From Eustoma russellianum (taxonomy: Eukaryota > Streptophyta > Magnoliopsida > Gentianales > Gentianaceae), in contig AP025055.1 of assembly GCA_036186865.1 (NCBI GenBank), forward strand, positions 3,372,223 through 3,436,222: a stretch of 64,000 nucleotides of DNA. Direction: 5' to 3'. The notes under the pieces are model-generated. The model was not told the origin of the DNA. It did no database searches and saw only the letters and a list, made by a program, of their open reading frames with translations. Positions 57,642 through 64,000 of this stretch are shown here, in pieces (the stretch's first letter is position 1; each line of letters starts with the position of its first letter). The position numbers were made by a program, and so were the translations under genes.

Positions 57642-59370
57642 ATGACATTGGTACCCTTTTTATTTTTGGTCCTTGAAGGTTAGTTACCTTCACTTCGCCT
57701 TTCGGCATCCACAAAAGATTCTTATAATTTTTCACCCTACATACTCTTTCTATGTGACCTTTCCTATTGCAATAGAAACACGTATGAGTATGTTTGTATG
57801 AATGTGCATGTTTGTGTGTTGGCACATTCCGCGATTCCTTTTTGGAAACAACCTTCATTGGAATTGAAGAAGGTTTTTGTTTCACGGATTCAACCAAAGG
57901 TTTTGACACCTTTGGTACATTTGCCTTTCTTTTAGGCATGTGCCGTTGTTTCTTCAAGGAGGTTTTTGAATCCTTGACGACTTGTGTTTGTTCCCTTTGT
58001 TTTCTCTTCTTGGATGCATACATGGCACTAGGTTTGACTTTAGCTTTCATATTTAGCCTAGATGCATCCTTAACAACTTCTACCTTTGTAGCACTTACCC
58101 TTGAGTCAATTTTCTTTTCATCAATGGCTTGAGCACATGATTTCATCAAATCATGTTTCTCTTGTAGTGCAATCACCTGCATGGTCAAAATTATGTCATG
58201 CTCAAGTTGTAATGCAATGTGATTTTCTAACGTGTCATTGTACTCATTTAAACATGCTCAAAAATCCTTTTTGACACGTTTATATTTCAAATCTAAAAAG
58301 TCATTTTCTTGCACTAAATCATCTCTTTCATCTATCAATCTATAATGAGATGAAATAGTGCATACCTCCATGTCATCGTCGATGGCCATGAGTGCGTAGA
58401 ACTCCTTGTGTAGATAATCATGGATGACCCCCGTGAGATCTAGATTTTCGTTGTCGTCATTCTTGCTTTCGGACCCAGACAAGATACTCTCCCAATGGGC
58501 TACCTCCACTTGCAAAGCCTTCTTCCTTTGGTAGATGGCTTTCTTCTCTTTGAATTGCGGCTCCTTCACCCTACAATCCTTCATATAGTGACCAAGTTTT
58601 TCTTATTTGTAGCATTTATTCTCTTGGTGTTTCACTTTGTCCTTGGAGAACTTGTCCTTGATGAATCTCTTGGCTTCAACCTCATTCTTCCTTGCGAATC
58701 TTCTAAACTTTCGGACAACAAGTCCTACTTCATCATCCAACTCCTCTGATTCGCATACGAGCGCCTTTAACGAGCTCCTTATAGGGTCATTCTTTTCTTG
58801 AGGATCAAGATGAATCTCATAAGTGATGAGATTCCCGTAGAGCTCATCCGATGTAATATTTTCAAGATCTTTGGACTCCTCGACTTTGGTCACCTTTGCG
58901 TTCCATTCTCTTCCTAAGCTATTTAGGAAGCAATGGTTGAGATCATCTTGCTCTATCTTCTTGCCAACTACAGTGAGAAGGTTGACAAGTTTGGTGAATC
59001 TTTGAATGGACTCTTCGATCTTTTCACCCTTGGGGACATTTAAGGTATAGAATTGTTTGATCAACTTTCTCCTCTTTGCCTTCCTCACTTCAGATGTTCC
59101 TTCATGGACCATCTCTAGCTTTGTCCAAGCTTCATGCGTGGATTGGACGCCTTGTATTTTAGCTCTCTCATTTGGGGTAAGAGAGATATTCAAAATAACA
59201 AGAGATTTGCTATTTATGGCAAACAGTAACTCCTCTTCCGGAGTAGGATCATCAACATCAAAGGGAATAGTAGACCCCTTTGACACCTCTCTCCATATTC
59301 GGTACCCACAAGAACGAAGATATGTTTCCATGTTTGACTTCCATAGTGGATAGTTGAGAGGATCAAACAT
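57610..59370 (-). pseudogene. Sirevirus gag, with two CCHC knuckles, one destroyed
   Basis: Begins MFDPLNYPLWKSNMETYL, the usual start of copia gag; a UBN2-type gag region follows (EAWTKLEMVHEGTSEVRKAK, IEESIQRFTKLVNLL). The first zinc knuckle reads CYK-stop-EKLGHYMKDC: the second Cys codon is TAA (near 58602). A coiled-coil segment follows (58250-58584), then a very Lys-rich region (57850-58130) and a second knuckle CFYCNRKGHIERVC (about 57730-57775). Length is close to the large gag typical of this lineage. Stops at 58602 and 58258 disable it. Confidence 0.85.
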
Positions 59371-59430
59371 GGGTACTTTGACATGGACACTAGAAATAGA
59401 AGGAAGTAGTGTCTGTTGCCTCCTTCTTCT

Positions 59431-60807
59431 TGGGTGTGTTCTTGAAAAGAATGAAAACTTTGCGAAAGTGTAAAGAACACAAGGATGTATAGAGGTTCAA
59501 GTCAAATGACTCTACTCCTCTACCTTCTTGATTTTTCACAAGAAGGATTTTGAAAGGAGGATTGTTATTTCAATGGGGGAAACGACAATCAAAGAAATAA
59601 AAAATCCAACAAAGAACTAGGCTACACGCCTAGACCACAACCAAGAAATCTAACCCCTTGAAGTCTTGCCTCCAAAGATCTTCCTTGCCCTCAAAGAAAT
59701 CTTGTAGGGAGTATAGTGCACCACAACACTATCAACTAACCCTCCAAGGTCTAGATTTCTCAAACAAGAAGCACCCTTGCTCCGTGACCAACAATCTACT
59801 TCATCTCTCACAATCTTTACTCACCAAGAAGAAAACTCTACTTTTTCTTATAATAATCACTCTCAACAATAAAGTAAAATATACAATGTTTACAACTATT
59901 TTGAGAGCTTGAGCTTTGAGAGAAAACTTGAGAGCTTGAAATCGTAGAAAGTTATTGAAGGATAGGATGAAACCCTTGTTTTATCACTCTTGAAATTCTT
60001 CCCGTTTGAAACCCTCTGCAGAGCCAATAATGGGCTTTGGCATCTTATGAAGGTATGTCCTCTTCATTGGAGATCTACTCTTGGCTTGTAGCAACATTCT
60101 TGGAGAGGCTTCAAAAAGAAAGCTAGAAGAGGAAACCTGACTTCTTCAAGACAGAAAGAGACCCTGTGAAAATATCACTAAAAGAGGAGGGTACAAAGAG
60201 TCAAATGATGTTAGAAAGTAAGGCATAAGACTTTTGTAACGTGAGTCATATGAAGCGCCTAATGTGTTTATTTAATAGGCGTTCAATGTGACATGGAGTG
60301 CTTTATGTGAATTTGAACAGGCGTTCGGCGTCACATAAAGCGCCTTATGTGGGGAATTGAAGGCGTTCGAAGTCATATGAAGCGCCTAATCTCAGCCTTC
60401 ATGCTTGTTCGAAGTAGTTCTGACTTTCATCAGATAATAGCTTGATATATGTGTCCATTTGAGGGGGAGTATTTTTGACTTAGTGGTACACATGAAGCGT
60501 CTAATATAGGCGTTCAAAGTGTACTGTCTTTTTTCTAAGACACATGAAGCACCTAATGTAGGCGTTCGAAGTGTTCGGATGTCCAGATACTTCACATGAA
60601 GCGCCTAATGTAGGCATTCGAAGTGTTCGGATGTCCGGAAGCGCCTAATGTAGGCGTTTGGAGTGCATTGGATTTCACCAAGACACATGAAGTGCCTTAT
60701 GTAAGCGTTCGAAGCGTACTGACTTCTAACTACTTCACATGAGGCGCCTAATCCGTCGTTCCAAGTACTAATTTGTGCAAATCATCAAAACTTAACATGT
60801 TCTAACA
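59431..60807 (-). repeat. 5' LTR of the Sirevirus element, inner end truncated
   Basis: Matches the left LTR from the GGGTGT.TTCTTGAAAAGAATG segment to the outer end. The roughly 100 bp corresponding to 48931-49027 are missing, and gag coding sequence starts within about 60 bp. Confidence 0.88.
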
Positions 60808-60812
60808 CTCTG

Positions 60813-61874
60813 GTTGGTGATTACACTGTCTGATTGTAAATTCTACTTCAAGTACTTAGTTCGGTGAAATTCTATTTTACCATAACTGATTTATAAGGAT
60901 GCGACGAGATACAAATTTACTAAGCCGTTTACATTTCCATCCCTTGGATAATTTGATGTTTGTGATTTTTGTGTCCTTGATGTTTTTGTGACGTGGAAAT
61001 GAAAATATGTTGATCTCTGAGTTTAAAGCACTAATTCATGGCGGATATATGGCTTTCGTATGCATGTTCCTTGATTTTGGTCTTTATCATCAGATGATGT
61101 GTACTGGAGGATGAGAAATATGATTTATGCTTGATCGGTATTGCCACCATCTTTATTTCATGGGTTCTTTATGGTAACCTTATTCATATGTTAACGTTCA
61201 GCCCACAAAGATGACGATGTGGTCTTCATTTTATTGTTCTGTAATCGTGCTTGAGCGGTGTTAGATCTTCAGTTTTTCTTTTCCCTTGTATTCTTCTTCT
61301 AACCTTTTACCCTGCTGATAAACATCGTAGCCCACAATCAATGTCACTGGACCTCACAAACAACGTAGTTCGCTGTTTATGCAGCTAGTCCGTCCTGGCT
61401 AGTTCCTGGACAGCACAGGTTATGGGACGCAGGTCGTCCCAACAATGGACCCAGTCACTGATGCTCCAGCGCTGCCACCCATTCGCTCAATACAGAAATA
61501 CCGGCTTAGTATTGATCACCTTTGGCCCGGCCGTATCACACCAGCCAAGAGAAGATTTGTCCTCTGGGCTAGCTCGGCAGTAGTTGCGGATGGGACCACA
61601 GACGGGGCCGCAACTTATCTACCGTGCGCTTTGAATTGTCATGCCTTCTATTCAGCTCAACTACACGCCGCGGGCCAGCTCAGGCCTCATTGTCCTGACT
61701 TCGCTACTTAGTCACATAGCCGAGGTAGCATGCCTCTCACCTCTGTTTGGCAGGGCAGACAACTATCAATTGAGATTAGCCATGTACCATAACACATTGT
61801 GCCATGTGACAACTATGCTGACGGGACCGAACAGCAGGGCAGCCCACGTATCATGGCCCTCTAGTTTCTTAATA
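60813..61874. other. Unassigned DNA, right flank of the Sirevirus insertion
   Basis: Not recognised as a transposon. The sequence is AT-rich to about 61330, then more GC-rich. An 88-codon plus-strand frame (61445-61711, MDPVTDAPALPPIRS) shows no known motif. It may be host non-coding DNA or a gene remnant. Confidence 0.35.
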
Positions 61875-62405
61875 TGTTAATTTTCAATAAACTGATCATG
61901 AACAAACGAATTCAAGCATGATCAACGAATGAATTAGAGAGAAAATAGAAGAACAAAGAAATCACAATGCAAAATGAGGAACAATCTGGATTCCTTTCGT
62001 TATTCCATTCAACTGCCGGATTACAGAATATAAGGAAGAAGAAAACATGTGAATTTACAAGAATGTCCCTGATAACTAACTTCCTACTATTATTAATCAA
62101 AGGACACTATCGTCATTTCACGCATTTAAACTGTCTCCCGCCTTCATCCTTGCCTGCGATCATCAGCCTGCTGCAAGCAGTTACAGACTGCTGCAGCACC
62201 CCCTAGCCACCTACGCTCAATCACGTGCTCTGCACCAATCATCTCCTCCCAATTTGATTCCTTGCGAATTCTACATTCAGTCTTTGTCAATTGCATCTTC
62301 TCCAACTCATTATTTCCTCAGTTCACAACTGTTTGTCAAAATGCCCTATGTGTTCGACCAAATGCCCTTTGTCACATTTGCTGCAATACTCCTTCATCTT
62401 TAACA
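61875..62405 (-). repeat. 3' LTR of the copia element
   Basis: The ends are TGTTAATTTT and CTTTAACA on the plus strand. The start of the LTR in element orientation (TGTTAAAGATGAAGG) follows GGCTTGAGAGGGGG, a typical copia polypurine tract at 62406-62419. Confidence 0.82.
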
Positions 62406-63899
62406 CCCCCTCTCAAGCCATGCTTGGTGTAGATGTTGCATACTCCAAATTTGCTAAGAAGATCATTCATCCTTTTTGAATCCAATGCTTTCGTGAATAT
62501 ATCTACAGCCTGAAGATCCGTCCTGATTGGCATGAGCTTAATAATGTAATCTTGCACCTTCTCTCTAACTATGTGACAATCAATTTCAATGTGCTTGGTT
62601 CTTTCATGAAACACCGGGTTCTCAGCTATATGCATCGCACTTTTGCTATCACAAAACACTTTCACTGGCTCATGTTTCTGAAGTTGCAAATCCTTGGTCA
62701 AATACAACAACCATTGTACTTCACACACCAAGGTTGCTAATGCTCTGTATTCAGCTTCTGCCAAAGATTTTGATACAATCGATTGCTTCTCGGCTTTCCA
62801 TGATATCAAAGCTTCTCCTAAGAATACACAAAAGCCTGTCACACTTCTTCTTGTTTTACTACACCCTGCCCAATCAGAATCAGCGAATGCCCTTAGCTGC
62901 AGTTGAGTGTTAGCTGGATAAAACAGTCCTTGACCCACTTTTCCTTTTATATATCTAAGTAGCCTGTGATCCGCTTTAAGATGTTGCTCTGTTGGACTAT
63001 CAAGGAATTGACTAAGCTGCTGTACTGAGAAAGATATATCTGGCCGTGTGATTGTGAGGTATATGAGCTTCCCTATCAAGCTTCTGTAGGAGGAATTGTC
63101 TATTAACGTAGGTGAATCTCCATGGGCTAACTTCAAGTTTGCCTCCATAAGGGTCTTGGCAGGTTTAGCCCCTAGAAACCCAGTCTGTTCCAGAAGTTCC
63201 AATGCATATTTCCTTTGATTCAACACGAGCCCCCTGTGACCTAGCTACTTCTATGTCCAAGAAGTATCTTAGGTCACCAAGGTCTTTAATCTTGAAGGTA
63301 TTATGCAACTGAGATTTCAGAACCTCAATAGGCAGCATAGATGAGGAAACCAAGATGATATCATCCACATAAACTAATGCAATTAGAAAGTGATCTGGCG
63401 TCTGTTTAAGAAATAATGTATAGTCATTCTTAGACTGAATGAATCCAAGAGATAGTAAATAAGTGGTCAACTTAGTGTTCCATTCCCTACTAGCTTGCTT
63501 AAGCCCATATAGAGACTTCTCAAGCTTGCACACCAAACCATCCTGAGCTAGAGCCAATCCAAGGGGTGGAGTCATGTAAATTTCTTTGTGTAAATCACCA
63601 TGAAGGAAGGCGTTGTTAACATCCAATTGCTGCATATGCCATCCTTTACTGGCTGCCATGGCTAAAACAAACCTTACGGTTGTCATCTTTCTTACGGGGG
63701 AAAATGTCTATTGATAGTCAATTCCTGATTGCTGTGTATACCCCTTCGCCACTAATCTAGCTTTATAACGTTCCACGGTTCCATTAGCCTGATACTTCAC
63801 TTTGTAAACCCATTTACAGCCTATAGGCTGTTTACCTGGTGGCAGGGGTACCAATTTCCATTTATGATTTGCCTCAAGTGCTGCCAATTCAGTTTGCAT
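62406..63899 (-). pseudogene. Copia reverse transcriptase and RNase H, one stop and one frameshift
   Basis: RT motifs: KWKLVPLPPGKQPIGCKWVY, then a TAG (63708-63710) replacing Glu before TFSPVRK, MQQLDVNNAFLHGDLHKEIY (first catalytic Asp), KLEKSLYGLKQASREW, and IALVYVDDIILVSS (YVDD, 63363-63377). A one-base frameshift in a G run near 63230 precedes RKYALELLEQTGFLGAKP. RNase H then reads LRAFADSDWAGCSKTRRSV, KSLAEAEYRALA and VFCDSKSAMHIAENPVFHER, and ends ILTK-like DIFTKAL. Apart from the two lesions the sequence is well preserved, so the insertion appears recent. The N-terminal pol domains are outside the window. Confidence 0.9.
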
Positions 63900-64000
63900 A
63901 ACTGTCTGTCAATCTGCAGAACTAGATGCTTCTAAGTAATTAGTAGGTTTAGTGTGCAAACCAGTGGCTAAGACATATGCCTTGTATTTAGGTGCCAATG

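Larger units (their letters stand above)
48931..60807 (-). mobile_element. Sirevirus-type Ty1/copia element, TSD CTCTG
   Basis: Outer borders TGTTAGGTTCC (48931) and GTTCTAACA (ending at 60807) are flanked by CTCTG at 48926-48930 and 60808-60812. Order on the minus strand: 5' LTR (right), gag, protease, integrase, reverse-transcriptase remnant, RNase H, an additional ORF in the envelope position, polypurine tract, 3' LTR (left). That additional ORF and the copia-type gene order point to the Sirevirus lineage. A gypsy solo LTR lies inside it. The 5' LTR lacks about 100 bp at its inner end, along with any recognisable primer-binding site, and the reverse-transcriptase core is deleted. Confidence 0.9.
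61875..64000 (-). mobile_element. Ty1/copia element, 3' part (LTR, RNase H, RT); continues past the window
   Basis: 3' LTR 61875-62405 (531 bp, ends TGTTAA/TTAACA), polypurine tract, then RNase H and reverse transcriptase reading on the minus strand to the window end. Two point lesions are visible in pol. The 5' part and 5' LTR lie outside, so no target duplication can be checked. Confidence 0.85.

Noticed and set aside
61445..61711. 88-codon plus-strand open frame as a host gene
   Set aside because: No recognisable domain, no convincing promoter or splice context, and length close to chance.

Overview
The window is nuclear DNA of a flowering plant, probably from a large repeat-rich genome. 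Almost every recognisable open reading frame belongs to a plant transposon family: CACTA (En/Spm), Ty1/copia of the Sirevirus and other lineages, Ty3/gypsy chromovirus and Tat-like elements, L1-type and RTE-type LINEs, and a tRNA-derived SINE. Sequence composition is AT-rich with TA/TG microsatellites. I found no convincing intact host gene, no rRNA, no tRNA and no CRISPR array. The species cannot be named from the sequence.

Layout. 1-625: 3' remnant of a LINE reverse-transcriptase zinc-binding region. 682-8947: a CACTA DNA transposon with both ends and a perfect 3-bp target duplication (TGG). It carries broken TNP1-like and TNP2-like transposase genes on the minus strand, a 550-bp G-rich/C-rich tract, and two tandem, promoter-bearing small genes on the plus strand (7258-7626 and 8209-8541) that I cannot assign to any known family. 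8951-11596: AT-rich DNA with a SINE and a 5'-truncated RTE LINE, each bounded by target-site duplications (TSDs). 11597-16075: a minus-strand Ty3/gypsy fragment (LTR plus the C-terminal end of pol) with another RTE LINE inside the LTR. 16076-20110: degraded gypsy LTR-like DNA. 20575-26840: an almost full-length L1-type LINE (minus strand; ORF1, ORF2, RNase H) with repeated stem-loops in its 3' region and an assembly gap that looks artificial. 27040-32176: a decayed copia element (plus strand) holding a 2.7-kb solo LTR. 32177-36770: an ORF1-only LINE (minus strand) holding a second, 3.0-kb solo LTR of the same family. 37069-44451: a complete Tat-like LTR element (minus strand) with 884-bp LTRs and a perfect TSD. 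It has lost pol, keeps a gag fragment and a 141-bp tandem array, and carries a spliced antisense gene with its own TATA box. 45100-48130: an RTE LINE (plus strand) with a second ORF1-only L1 insertion inside it (14-bp TSD). 48931-60807: a Sirevirus-type copia element (minus strand, TSD CTCTG) whose reverse-transcriptase core is deleted and whose extra 3' ORF is split by a 2.5-kb gypsy solo LTR (TSD TCCAG). 61875-64000: a further copia element (minus strand), with LTR, RNase H and reverse transcriptase, cut by the window end.

The insertion order can be read from the TSDs. For example, copia, then ORF1-only LINE, then solo LTR at 27-36 kb; and Sirevirus, then gypsy solo LTR at 49-61 kb. Two themes recur. 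First, several elements carry an additional gene outside the standard set: the CACTA gene pair, the Tat antisense gene and the Sirevirus extra ORF. Second, the repeat motifs found at element ends or in LTRs (CACTA subterminal motifs, Sirevirus palindromes) reappear just upstream of those additional genes. This suggests that the elements reuse their own regulatory sequences. The CACTA small-gene pair is the best candidate for something not described before.
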